The notes beneath the pieces were generated by a model. That model was not told the DNA's origin. It saw only the letters and a program-made list of their open reading frames with translations, and did no database searches. Both the position numbers and the translations under genes were made by a program. A stretch of 6,951 nt of DNA from Planctomycetaceae bacterium (GTDB lineage Bacteria; Planctomycetota; Planctomycetia; Pirellulales; Thermoguttaceae), in contig JAITBS010000067.1 of NCBI GenBank assembly GCA_031283515.1, positions 1 to 6,951 on the forward strand, in the 5' to 3' direction. This document shows positions 1 through 6,567 of this stretch, in pieces (within the stretch, counting starts at the first letter, position 1; the number at the start of each line of letters is the position of its first letter).

Positions 1-302
1 TTTCACCTACGGTCGCCACGGTTGGGCTTACTATTGTGTTGTACGCCGTGAGTCCTTCATTTCCGTCCGTCAACAGGAGCAAGTCGGCTATCGCCGTATT
101 GTTTATTGTTTATTGTTTAAAACGTTTCGGCGAAAGGTTGACTACCATCAAATATGATCACTACTAAACAGATACAATTATTTTTCTGCAAACTAATCAG
201 CAAAAAATCTGCATAATCTACAGACTCAAACGGTAAAAACAGACAATTATTATTTTTTTGTTTTTTTACCGAGAATAGTTAGGCGTGAGCGGTAAGAAAT
301 TG
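1..302. other. Gene-free left end
   Basis: No convincing gene lies left of the hslU stop. The first ~105 bases are visibly richer in G+C than the rest and hold an open plus-strand frame from base 2 to a TGA at 155-157. Its 51 codons lack a start in the window and match no family I recognise, so it is either the tail of an unseen gene or non-coding repeat sequence. Bases 160-270 are very A+T-rich. The pair CGGTAAAAA (231-239) and TTTTTACCG (263-271) forms a 9-bp inverted repeat with a loop of about 23 bases downstream of hslU. A GTGAGCGG motif lies at 284-291. Confidence 0.5.
231..271 (-). terminator. Possible weak terminator downstream of hslU
   Basis: CGGTAAAAA at 231-239 is exactly complementary to TTTTTACCG at 263-271, giving a 9-bp A/T-dominated stem about 30 bases past the hslU stop codon. 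The loop of about 23 bases is long and the run of T lies inside the stem rather than after it, so this is not a textbook intrinsic terminator. It is the only sizeable inverted repeat I noticed at the 3' end of hslU. Confidence 0.2.
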
Positions 303-1685
303 TTATAGAATAAATTTGCTTAAATCTTCGTCTTTACTGACATCGTCAATACGTTGTTTGACATAATCAGCGTTAATAATAATACGTTTTTGTTCCATAT
401 CAGGTGCTTCGAAACTTAATTCTTCAAGCAACCGTTCCATAATAGTGTAAAGACGTCTGGCACCAATATTCTGCATCTTCTGGTTGACAGCGAATGCGTA
501 TTCCGCCAATGCTTCAATTCCATTGGGCTCAAAGGCTAATTCAATATTTTCCGTTTGCATTAAGGCTTGATATTGTTTTGTCAACGAACCGTTTGGTTCA
601 GTCAGAATGCGAATGAAATCGTCTTTGGTTAAATCGTTCAACTCAACCCGAATCGGAAAACGCCCTTGAAGTTCCGGCATTAAATCGCTCGGCTTGGCAC
701 GGTGAAACGCCCCAGCAGCAATAAACAACACGTGATCCGTTTTGACATAACCGTATTTCGTCTGAATTGTTGTTCCTTCAACAATCGGCAGCAAATCACG
801 TTGAACACCTTGCCGTGAAACATCTGCTCCATGTTGTTTTTCACTGGCAACGATCTTATCAATTTCATCAATAAAAATAATTCCAAGATTTTCAGCTAAT
901 TCAACAGCAGCCGTTTGAACTTTATCTTTACTGATCAACTGGTCACTTTCTTGTTCGATTAGAAATTCGCGCGCTTCTTTGACGGTCATATCACGTTTAG
1001 TCCGGCTTCGAGGCGCAATTTTTTCAAACATTTCCTGAAAATCAAATTCCATTGACTCCATACCAGGCATATTACTCATAATCATTGGTACAGCCCGTGT
1101 TTCGGAAATAATACTGACAGTTCGATCTTCCATAAGACCTTTTTCAAGCATCTTACGAATTTTTGCGCGGTTCCGTTCATGCCGGACTGATAGAACAATT
1201 TCTTCGTCAGACGGCGATTTATCATCATCATCATCGTCGTCATTATCTTCGTTGTGATTTTTTGACTTGGGCGGCGACGGCAACAACATGTCCACAAGCC
1301 GGTCATTAGCACGCCGAATCGCTTCTTCTTTAACTTTTTCACGTTCGGTAGAACGGACAATACCAAGAGCATTTTCAACAAGTTCGCGCACCATACTTTC
1401 AACATCACGCCCATAATATCCAACTTCAGTATATTTCGTTGCTTCGACTTTGATAAACGGAGCACCAGTTAAAGTGGCGAGTCGTCGTGCGATTTCGGTT
1501 TTTCCGACGCCGGTGGGACCGATCATCATAATATTTTTGGGTGAAATTTCTTTTCGCATCGAATCGTCGACTCGCTGACGCCGCCAACGGTTACGCACGG
1601 CAACCGCTACACTGCGTTTGGCTTCATTCTGACCGACAATATGTTTATCGAGTTCTGCAACAATTTGGCGTGGCGTTAAATCCAT
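303..1685 (-). CDS. hslU: HslU (ClpY), ATPase subunit of the HslUV protease
   Basis: Full-length 460-residue AAA+ unfoldase that feeds substrates to the HslV peptidase in the cytoplasm. The N-terminus carries the family signature (LTPRQIVAELDKHIVGQ). Visible motifs are Walker A GPTGVGKT (56-63), pore loop GYYG (89-92; GYVG in E. coli), I domain about 105-245, Walker B IIFIDEID (269-276), an arginine in ELQGRFP (342), sensor 2 GARR (408-411) and the C-terminal tail DLSKFIL. That tail is the part which inserts into HslV, so a partner should be encoded elsewhere. The I domain contains an Asp-rich insertion (about 143-162, with seven consecutive Asp at 149-155). The start at 1685 fits the family N-terminus; no clear Shine-Dalgarno precedes it. 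hslV normally sits directly upstream, but here the upstream neighbour is a transporter 243 bases away. The family call is near certain. Confidence 0.97.
   Translation of the reverse strand: MDLTPRQIVAELDKHIVGQNEAKRSVAVAVRNRWRRQRVDDSMRKEISPKNIMMIGPTGVGKTEIARRLATLTGAPFIKVEATKYTEVGYYGRDVESMVRELVENALGIVRSTEREKVKEEAIRRANDRLVDMLLPSPPKSKNHNEDNDDDDDDDKSPSDEEIVLSVRHERNRAKIRKMLEKGLMEDRTVSIISETRAVPMIMSNMPGMESMEFDFQEMFEKIAPRSRTKRDMTVKEAREFLIEQESDQLISKDKVQTAAVELAENLGIIFIDEIDKIVASEKQHGADVSRQGVQRDLLPIVEGTTIQTKYGYVKTDHVLFIAAGAFHRAKPSDLMPELQGRFPIRVELNDLTKDDFIRILTEPNGSLTKQYQALMQTENIELAFEPNGIEALAEYAFAVNQKMQNIGARRLYTIMERLLEELSFEAPDMEQKRIIINADYVKQRIDDVSKDEDLSKFIL
1221..1247 (-). repeat. GAY trinucleotide run coding for poly-Asp in HslU
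   Basis: On the coding strand, seven consecutive GAT/GAC codons (1221-1241) followed upstream by AAT and GAT form a microsatellite-like tract inside the HslU I domain. Five of the seven are GAT in a row. Such tracts can change length by replication slippage in steps of three bases, which keeps the frame. Confidence 0.75.
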
Positions 1686-1928
1686 AAATTTATTAAATCA
1701 AGAAAACGTGTAGTCAAAGATCAATTAAAAAAACAAAACGTACAAACCTGACAAAATGAAATCTCGGTGAAATTTGGGAATAGTACATTCTCCATTGACC
1801 ATTCTTTTAGCATTCTATTTTACCGCAATTTACATTATGACGTGATTGTACACGAAAAGTCTGGTCTTTCAAGTTATGGGGTAAGATAATTCATCGCCAA
1901 AATGAAAATTTCTGATTGTTTCACGGAA
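1686..1928. other. Intergenic region between the transporter and hslU
   Basis: This is 243 bases of A+T-rich sequence with no open frame that looks coding. It must hold whatever promoter serves hslU unless the gene is read through from the transporter. I saw no confident -35/-10 pair, no CIRCE-type heat-shock inverted repeat and no hslV remnant. Confidence 0.5.
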
Positions 1929-2828
1929 TTACTCTCTTTTGGGGCAAAAAATGTTTGTACCAAGCACTCCGATGATGATCAGTACAGCAGCAATAAGATG
2001 ATAAGAATAAATCGCTTCACGCATCAAAAAATAACCGGCAATAATCGCAACAATTGTTGAGAAATTCAAAAATACCACCAGCTCCGCAGCTCTGAGATGT
2101 TTGAGAATTAAACTCGAAAAAATAGTCGTCAACATCGACGAAAAAATGCCCAGATATAAAATCGCTATTGTAAAATGCCAATGACTAAACGGTTTGAAAA
2201 TTGTTACGAATGTGCCGCCGGTAATATGTGTTGCAACAGAAATCACTGTAAAAAATAAACTGCCAATAATCATAATAACCAATGTAATTTCTATTGCCGT
2301 AAAGGAACGTATTAAAACACGGTTGAGAATTGTGTAACCGGCAGACATAAAACACGAACACAGAATCAACACAATACCCATAATACTGGAAGTGTCAAAA
2401 TTGATTCCCTTCATAATAGAGATCAATATGACGCCAGTGATGGAAATCAAGATTGATAGTAATTGCAACAGATTTGTTTTTTCGCCGATAAACAATGCCG
2501 CACAAACCGCAGTGATAATCGGTGCAGTTGCAGTTAGAATCCCCGCTTCGGCAGAATCAATGTAAAGCAACCCGTAAGCCTGAAAAGTGAAAAAACCAAG
2601 CGGATAAAACAACGTCAGTAAAAGTAATGGATACAACCGCCAAACTTCAATACGAAACGGAATTTTCATTACCTTCATATAAACAATACAAAAAATCAAT
2701 GCAACAATAAACCGAAAACTAAGTGTGTCAATCGGTGAAGCATCCGAAACGGCAACTTTGACAAACAGAAACGAAAGCCCAATAATCGCCGCATTGATAA
2801 CCGCAAGAAAATAAGAAAACCAAAGCAT
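1929..2828 (-). CDS. EamA-family (drug/metabolite transporter superfamily) permease
   Basis: A 299-residue inner-membrane protein with about ten hydrophobic helices (roughly 5-23, 35-53, 66-84, 93-114, 120-138, 150-168, 182-200, 217-240, 248-266, 275-293), the usual length and fold of the DMT superfamily. It is built as two EamA repeats, about 8-138 and 151-291. Each repeat ends its fourth helix with the typical Gly/Arg-Glu turn (IGEK near 114-117, MREA near 269-272). Family members export amino acids, metabolites or drugs, or import nucleotide precursors; substrate cannot be read from sequence. An AAGG eight bases before the ATG supports the start. The gene lies between hslU and the DUF4159 gene with wide gaps, so context gives no clue to substrate. 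It could be renamed RhaT-like or YdcZ-like, but EamA fits best. Confidence 0.92.
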   Translation of the reverse strand: MLWFSYFLAVINAAIIGLSFLFVKVAVSDASPIDTLSFRFIVALIFCIVYMKVMKIPFRIEVWRLYPLLLLTLFYPLGFFTFQAYGLLYIDSAEAGILTATAPIITAVCAALFIGEKTNLLQLLSILISITGVILISIMKGINFDTSSIMGIVLILCSCFMSAGYTILNRVLIRSFTAIEITLVIMIIGSLFFTVISVATHITGGTFVTIFKPFSHWHFTIAILYLGIFSSMLTTIFSSLILKHLRAAELVVFLNFSTIVAIIAGYFLMREAIYSYHLIAAVLIIIGVLGTNIFCPKRE

Positions 2829-2836
2829 TGGTAAAA

Positions 2837-2840
2837 CCTT
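2837..2840 (-). promoter_or_regulatory. Ribosome binding site of the EamA transporter
   Basis: AAGG on the minus strand, eight bases before the ATG at 2826-2828. It is the best Shine-Dalgarno match among the genes of the window; hslU, the DUF4159 gene and the QueD gene have none that I can recognise. Confidence 0.55.
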
Positions 2841-2880
2841 GATAATTAAATGGTTAAATGGAAAATAAACGAAAATAAGT

Positions 2881-2895
2881 GTAACCGCTCACATT
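2881..2895 (-). repeat. 15-base motif, copy upstream of the transporter
   Basis: Plus-strand GTAACCGCTCACATT. It matches 13 of 15 bases with the copy at 5448-5462, in the same orientation. It lies 52 bases before the transporter start codon, a position compatible with a regulatory site or with the edge of a repeat element. Confidence 0.4.
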
Positions 2896-3045
2896 ACAAG
2901 GTAAGCAATGTTTCGCTGAGATGCCGCACCAGAACAGAATGAAAACACAATCACCGGAGTGAATCCGATTCCCAGTCAACGAAACGCCGACCTAACCTTT
3001 ATGGTCGCCTACCTGCTGTTTGCTCGCCTGTTTTATGAAATTTTT

Positions 3046-5439
3046 TTACCAATGTTCTAAAGCGTACAATAAAATATTGACGGATAATTGTATCGCTGAA
3101 TCTTGCGTGTAACCTCGGCATTCCAACGAATTGGCTCTCTCCAACGCACAACTCACATCATACGGCGAAAATACAACCACCCAACGATCTTCCTCCTCCA
3201 GCTTAAGACCATAGAGTTTGGGCTCTTCCTGACGAATAGGCGCCACAATCTTACGACCCGGCGACTGTTCCGGTAATCGGACATCAAGCGTTTTAATTTT
3301 GAATCCGCCATATTCGTCCGAAAATATCGGATCACTCAACGGAATCGCTTGAAACGATATTTCCGGGAACATCGTTTGCATCTCACGATGAAATGAATCC
3401 GAAAAAACCTTCGACGAACAAATCGCATTAACAAACAAAAAACCGCCTCGTTTCAAATGTTCTTTAAGATTTTTCTGTTGTTCCGGCGAAAATTGAAACG
3501 CAGTTCGTCCGTGCATAAAAAGAATTGGATTTTCGTATAAATTTTCAATTGCCGGATTAACAGCATCAATTTGCCGGACAACCGGTAATCCAAGATTGGT
3601 TTCCAGCCAGGATAACAAATTGAGCGGAGCGTGCGGAGCCGGATTCATCGCTCCGCCCGTGTCCAGAAATGTCAGAAAAACCCGGCCTCGCCGTGAATCT
3701 GTTACCGAAACTTTTTTCGTTACTGATTCCGCAATTTGATCTTTGAATTTCAGTTCCCGATTCGTAGCATACGCCAAAATGTTTAAACCAATTCCAAGAC
3801 CGGCATCAACCTGTTTTTGTACAATTTCAGGATACAGTTCGCCGCGGTTAAAAATCCGAGCAATTTCCCAAAGACAAGATAAGGACGGTTTGGGTTGATC
3901 GGTTTGCAAGTCTTTGAACGGCGGAATGTACACAACACTCGTCCGGCAACCAAAGTTAATTCCCTCAATAGGACGAAGTTGTTCCGGTTCAATTGGAATT
4001 TCCGCCGTCCAGATAGGATGAGACCGTTCCAGTAACTCAAGTTCATAACCCGGTTCAGGAAAAACTAGTTTCATTAATTCACGGAAACCTCTGTCAAATG
4101 TTTTATCGTTGGATTGGGCTTCCGCAATAATAAAACCGCCCTGATCAATATAATCACGAAGTTTCGCCGCCATACCTGCCGTTTCCGCATCATTTTGCTG
4201 TAACAGTGTCTGGTCACCGGAAAAATAAAGTACCGGTGATTGCAGGAGATGATCAACGGTTGCAGCCTGAATATTGATAATCTGCCACGTTAAATCAATA
4301 TTCCAACGTGATTCCGTAAACATTGTCAGTTTGTTGACATCATTCGGATGGAGATTCCACGAATCGGTTTCTCCGTATTGAACTTTCGACATCAAAACCG
4401 GTCGACGCCCTTTGGAAAGAAACAGTAACGCAAATGCAGTGGAGGAAGTATCACCGGTTCCTTGTCCACGCCATGCTCCGTCAATCGGATCACGCAAACG
4501 GAGAATTTTGTCCGCACCTTCTCGATACCAATCATGTTGACCAATAAAACGTTGATTGGTCATACGCCCAACACGTTCCAACGCATAAAGATAATAATAA
4601 AGCCAGTTTCCAACATGCGGATTTTGTGAAACACTAAAATTCGCCGCCAGCCATGAAAGTCCCTTTTTGATTTTCACCGCAATACGATGATTGGGTTGCT
4701 GGAAACAAAAAATCTTATCACCACGCACTGCAGCGGTTCCTGTATCTAAAATGCCGGAAGTAATAATCAGACTGGCAATTCCTGCACAACTCATACTTCC
4801 CCGCGTATCATTACATCCTCCGCCAGTACGCGGATTGTAACCCCACGCATCATTCGGATTTTGCGACTGCTCCCAATATCGTTGCGCACGTGACCACGTA
4901 TCCGTCTTAACAGAAATGCCAAGACGTTCCGCTTCGTAAAGAGCAAGAATCGAAAATTGCGAATTGGATAAATCACTACTGCCGGAATTACCTTCCCAAG
5001 GTGTGTAATACCAACCGCCGTTGTGTTCGGAGTTACCGCGAATCTGGTTACGTTCAAGAAGAGCAACGTTGTTCCGAATAAGCGGTCTGTCCCGTTCCGG
5101 ATCAACAAGACAAAACGCCATCGTTTGGAGTGAAATGGAATAATTTCGACCCGCCTCTTTGCCGGGAAATAACCGAAGATACTTCATTCCGCGTTGAACT
5201 GCCGGATCCTCTTTCGGAACGCCACAACTCACCATCGCAAGAATCGCCAACGCTGTTGACCCACAACGTTCACCACTCGACACATGTTCATCCCAATTTC
5301 CGTGCGTTTTTTGAGTCCGTTTCAGAAACTGAACTCCTTGTTCAATCGCCAAACGAACTTCATTAGGATCAATATCCTGACCAAAAACCGGAAAAATAAC
5401 TAATAAAAACCAAATAAAAAAAAGAATAAAAAAACGCAT
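3046..5439 (-). CDS. Secreted squalene-cyclase-like toroid protein with two DUF4159 domains
   Basis: A 797-residue protein. Residues 1-20 form a signal peptide (basic M-R, hydrophobic core, likely cleavage after VFG before Q21), so it probably acts in the periplasm or envelope. Residues about 25-345 form prenyltransferase/squalene-oxidase alpha-alpha toroid repeats, with typical strings such as HGNWDEH (46-52), CGSTALAILAM (59-69), GGWYYTPW (141-148) and DGAWRGQGTGDTSSTAFAL (320-338). The DxDD acid motif of squalene-hopene cyclases was not found, so cyclase activity is not supported. Two DUF4159 modules follow, about 350-560 and 586-797. Each has an LYFSG or LFMHG strand, a (D)xGGF(I/L) turn (432-436, 665-668), FDRGF or FSDSF, MxLVFPE or MQTMFPE, and an HPIW or DPIF segment. 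The fusion occurs in planctomycetes and its role is unknown; a glutamine-amidotransferase-like fold for DUF4159 is my recollection. No Shine-Dalgarno is seen, but the signal peptide supports the start. Confidence 0.88.
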   Translation of the reverse strand: MRFFILFFIWFLLVIFPVFGQDIDPNEVRLAIEQGVQFLKRTQKTHGNWDEHVSSGERCGSTALAILAMVSCGVPKEDPAVQRGMKYLRLFPGKEAGRNYSISLQTMAFCLVDPERDRPLIRNNVALLERNQIRGNSEHNGGWYYTPWEGNSGSSDLSNSQFSILALYEAERLGISVKTDTWSRAQRYWEQSQNPNDAWGYNPRTGGGCNDTRGSMSCAGIASLIITSGILDTGTAAVRGDKIFCFQQPNHRIAVKIKKGLSWLAANFSVSQNPHVGNWLYYYLYALERVGRMTNQRFIGQHDWYREGADKILRLRDPIDGAWRGQGTGDTSSTAFALLFLSKGRRPVLMSKVQYGETDSWNLHPNDVNKLTMFTESRWNIDLTWQIINIQAATVDHLLQSPVLYFSGDQTLLQQNDAETAGMAAKLRDYIDQGGFIIAEAQSNDKTFDRGFRELMKLVFPEPGYELELLERSHPIWTAEIPIEPEQLRPIEGINFGCRTSVVYIPPFKDLQTDQPKPSLSCLWEIARIFNRGELYPEIVQKQVDAGLGIGLNILAYATNRELKFKDQIAESVTKKVSVTDSRRGRVFLTFLDTGGAMNPAPHAPLNLLSWLETNLGLPVVRQIDAVNPAIENLYENPILFMHGRTAFQFSPEQQKNLKEHLKRGGFLFVNAICSSKVFSDSFHREMQTMFPEISFQAIPLSDPIFSDEYGGFKIKTLDVRLPEQSPGRKIVAPIRQEEPKLYGLKLEEEDRWVVVFSPYDVSCALERANSLECRGYTQDSAIQLSVNILLYALEHW

Positions 5440-5566
5440 AACAAAAAGTAAACGCTCACATAAATTATCAAAAAAAAGTGTTATCGTGATCGGTTACAAA
5501 AAATTTCGTGAATAATGACCCGTTTGCTAAATCCCAGTAAAGATTGATCAATTGTATCAACAGTTT
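5440..5566. other. Intergenic region upstream of the DUF4159 gene
   Basis: This is 127 bases of A+T-rich sequence with two things to note. A copy of the 15-base motif lies at 5448-5462, nine bases before the start codon. An imperfect inverted repeat, TTGAT/ATCAA with a seven-base spacer, lies at 5545-5561 just past the phosphoesterase stop codon. No confident promoter was found. Confidence 0.35.
5448..5462 (-). repeat. 15-base motif, copy upstream of the DUF4159 gene
   Basis: Plus-strand GTAAACGCTCACATA, 13 of 15 bases identical to 2881-2895 and in the same orientation relative to the downstream gene. It sits only nine bases before the ATG, so as an operator it would overlap the translation start region. 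Confidence 0.4.
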
Positions 5567-5929
5567 TTATTGAACACCGGTCAGACAGGATTGATAAAAA
5601 AACATAACAAAATCGTTATCCAGTTGTTGAGTGGAAAGGATTCCGTTAAATAGTTTACCGTAAAGCCGAAAACATTCTGTTTTTTCCGTTTGATATGTTC
5701 CCGAATCAAGTCGCCGAACAAAACCACGATGATTGCTGATTGCCCCTTCGTAATCAAGATAATATCGGCGATGATCCGGTAACTTTTTTACCCGACACTC
5801 AAACGATTGAAGCGGTAACGGTTGCGGCGGAACTGCCCATGTTGTAAGTGCAATTCCCGTTTCAAGCATGAAATCCCAATGATCACCCGCAGGATGTTCA
5901 TGAAACAACACAACAAAACGGCGTAACAT
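5567..5929 (-). CDS. Stand-alone LigD-type 3'-phosphoesterase domain protein
   Basis: A 120-residue protein matching the DNA polymerase LigD 3'-phosphoesterase (PE) domain, here without ligase or primase-polymerase domains. In bacterial LigD this Mn-dependent domain trims 3'-phosphates and ribonucleotides from DNA ends during non-homologous end joining. The metal and active-site pattern is visible: H10 and/or H12, then DHWDFMLE with H17, D19 and E23, then TWAVPP (30-35), then LPDHRRYYLDYEG with H53, and a RGFVRRLDSGTY block (68-79). These match the conserved His/Asp/His residues of the family. Short single-domain forms are common in planctomycetes. No ku or ligD gene lies in the window, so a role in end joining is not shown and general 3'-end repair is equally possible. 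A weak AGAG seven bases before the ATG supports the start. Confidence 0.88.
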   Translation of the reverse strand: MLRRFVVLFHEHPAGDHWDFMLETGIALTTWAVPPQPLPLQSFECRVKKLPDHRRYYLDYEGAISNHRGFVRRLDSGTYQTEKTECFRLYGKLFNGILSTQQLDNDFVMFFYQSCLTGVQ

Positions 5930-5978
5930 AATTCAACTCTATTGTAGTTGTTTTGTCGTTTATGACTCGGTGCGGAGT

Positions 5979-5996
5979 TTATAACGTGTATTATAA
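5979..5996 (-). promoter_or_regulatory. TTATAA-N6-TTATAA inverted repeat with TATAAT box
   Basis: Two palindromic TTATAA blocks (5979-5984 and 5991-5996) are six bases apart in the gap before the phosphoesterase gene. On the minus strand the right block overlaps a perfect TATAAT (5990-5995), about 60 bases before that gene's ATG. No convincing -35 box sits 16-18 bases upstream, so this is only a possible -10 element or operator. Confidence 0.22.
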
Positions 5997-6043
5997 GTTA
6001 CAAAACCCGAATCACTATTCACAAAAATCTCAAAACCACAAAA

Positions 6044-6451
6044 TCAACAACTCTTTCGGTATTCCGCACTACATTGCTCCGTTTCCCAGAATGTAACCGA
6101 TTGAACGGGAAAACCAAATTCTTCTGTTTTTTCAAATAAAAGCCGAGCAATATTTTCCGCTGTTGGTTGGTGAGGCAAAAGGAAAATCGGCTCATTCATT
6201 CGCTTCAATATCTCAACAAGCGGGTCATTGTTTTCCAATATCATCCGATGATCAAGATACTCCTCAATCCATTGTCCGATGATTCTTTTTTGCTCCGTAA
6301 AATCAACAACCATTCCCTGTCCATTCAAACGATCACTCTCCAATACAATCCGAACACAAGCATTGTGACCGTGTGGATGGGCACATTTACCGCTGTGATT
6401 CTGTAAACGATGACCATAACAAAATGTAAATTCACGCGAAATTGTAAACAT
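6044..6451 (-). CDS. queD: QueD / 6-pyruvoyl-tetrahydropterin synthase family protein
   Basis: A 135-residue cytoplasmic T-fold enzyme. QueD converts 7,8-dihydroneopterin triphosphate to 6-carboxy-5,6,7,8-tetrahydropterin, the second step towards preQ0 and the queuosine tRNA modification; close relatives make 6-pyruvoyl-tetrahydropterin. The zinc ligands are H14 (YGHRL), H27 and H29 in the CxxxHGHN motif, with catalytic C23 at the same C-to-H spacing as E. coli QueD. The second catalytic dyad appears as LDHRMIL (D67, H68), followed by PTAENIA (T97, E99) and the substrate-binding glutamate in WET (E123). Length is normal for the family. No queC, queE or folE lies in the window, so the queuosine assignment rests on the motif alone. 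No Shine-Dalgarno is seen, but the N-terminal beta strand begins at this ATG. Confidence 0.93.
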   Translation of the reverse strand: MFTISREFTFCYGHRLQNHSGKCAHPHGHNACVRIVLESDRLNGQGMVVDFTEQKRIIGQWIEEYLDHRMILENNDPLVEILKRMNEPIFLLPHQPTAENIARLLFEKTEEFGFPVQSVTFWETEQCSAEYRKSC

Positions 6452-6515
6452 AAATCAAAATGACGGTCAAAGGAATAATTGAAAACGTTATAAAAGTTCA
6501 CAACCAACCGTGTTG

Positions 6516-6536
6516 AAAAAAAACGAAACATCGTTT
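6516..6536 (-). terminator. Likely intrinsic terminator of the Rpn-family gene
   Basis: Read on the minus strand, AAACGA, loop TGTT and TCGTTT form a perfect 6-bp stem, and the T run after TCG is eight long (the first three pair in the stem, five follow it). It lies about 30 bases past the TGA of the Rpn-family gene and upstream of queD. The stem is A/T-rich and so weak, but position and layout are right for a factor-independent terminator. Confidence 0.45.
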
Positions 6537-6567
6537 GAAGTGTTTAAAATTCAATATAACCGGATTC

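Larger units (their letters stand above)
2829..3045. other. G+C-richer intergenic segment, possible dispersed repeat
   Basis: This is 217 bases between the DUF4159 gene and the transporter. About 2881-3035 is clearly richer in G+C than both flanks. It contains a perfect 11-base palindrome (GAATCCGATTC, 2961-2971), the GGTCGCC string at 3003-3009 also present at 11-17, and the GTAACCGCTCAC motif at its left edge. A minus-strand frame of about 45 codons is open across it but has no convincing start or ribosome binding site. The composition suggests an intergenic repeat or a gene remnant rather than a plain promoter region. Confidence 0.35.

Noticed and set aside
1082..1465. A 127-codon open frame on the minus strand
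   Set aside because: It is an out-of-frame reading of hslU, with a poly-Met run produced by the GAY repeat.
5130..5366. A 78-codon open frame on the plus strand
   Set aside because: It lies wholly opposite the signal-peptide and toroid region of the DUF4159 protein and shows no family features; an antisense shadow.
3046..5439. Naming the protein squalene-hopene cyclase or a prenyltransferase
   Set aside because: Only the repeat fold is shared. The DxDD catalytic motif was not found, the protein has a signal peptide, and half of it is DUF4159.
5545..5561. TTGAT/ATCAA inverted repeat as the phosphoesterase terminator
   Set aside because: The stem is only 5 bp, and on the coding strand no T run follows it; the T run is on the wrong side.
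6167..6406. A 79-codon open frame on the plus strand
   Set aside because: It is antisense to the strongly conserved queD gene.
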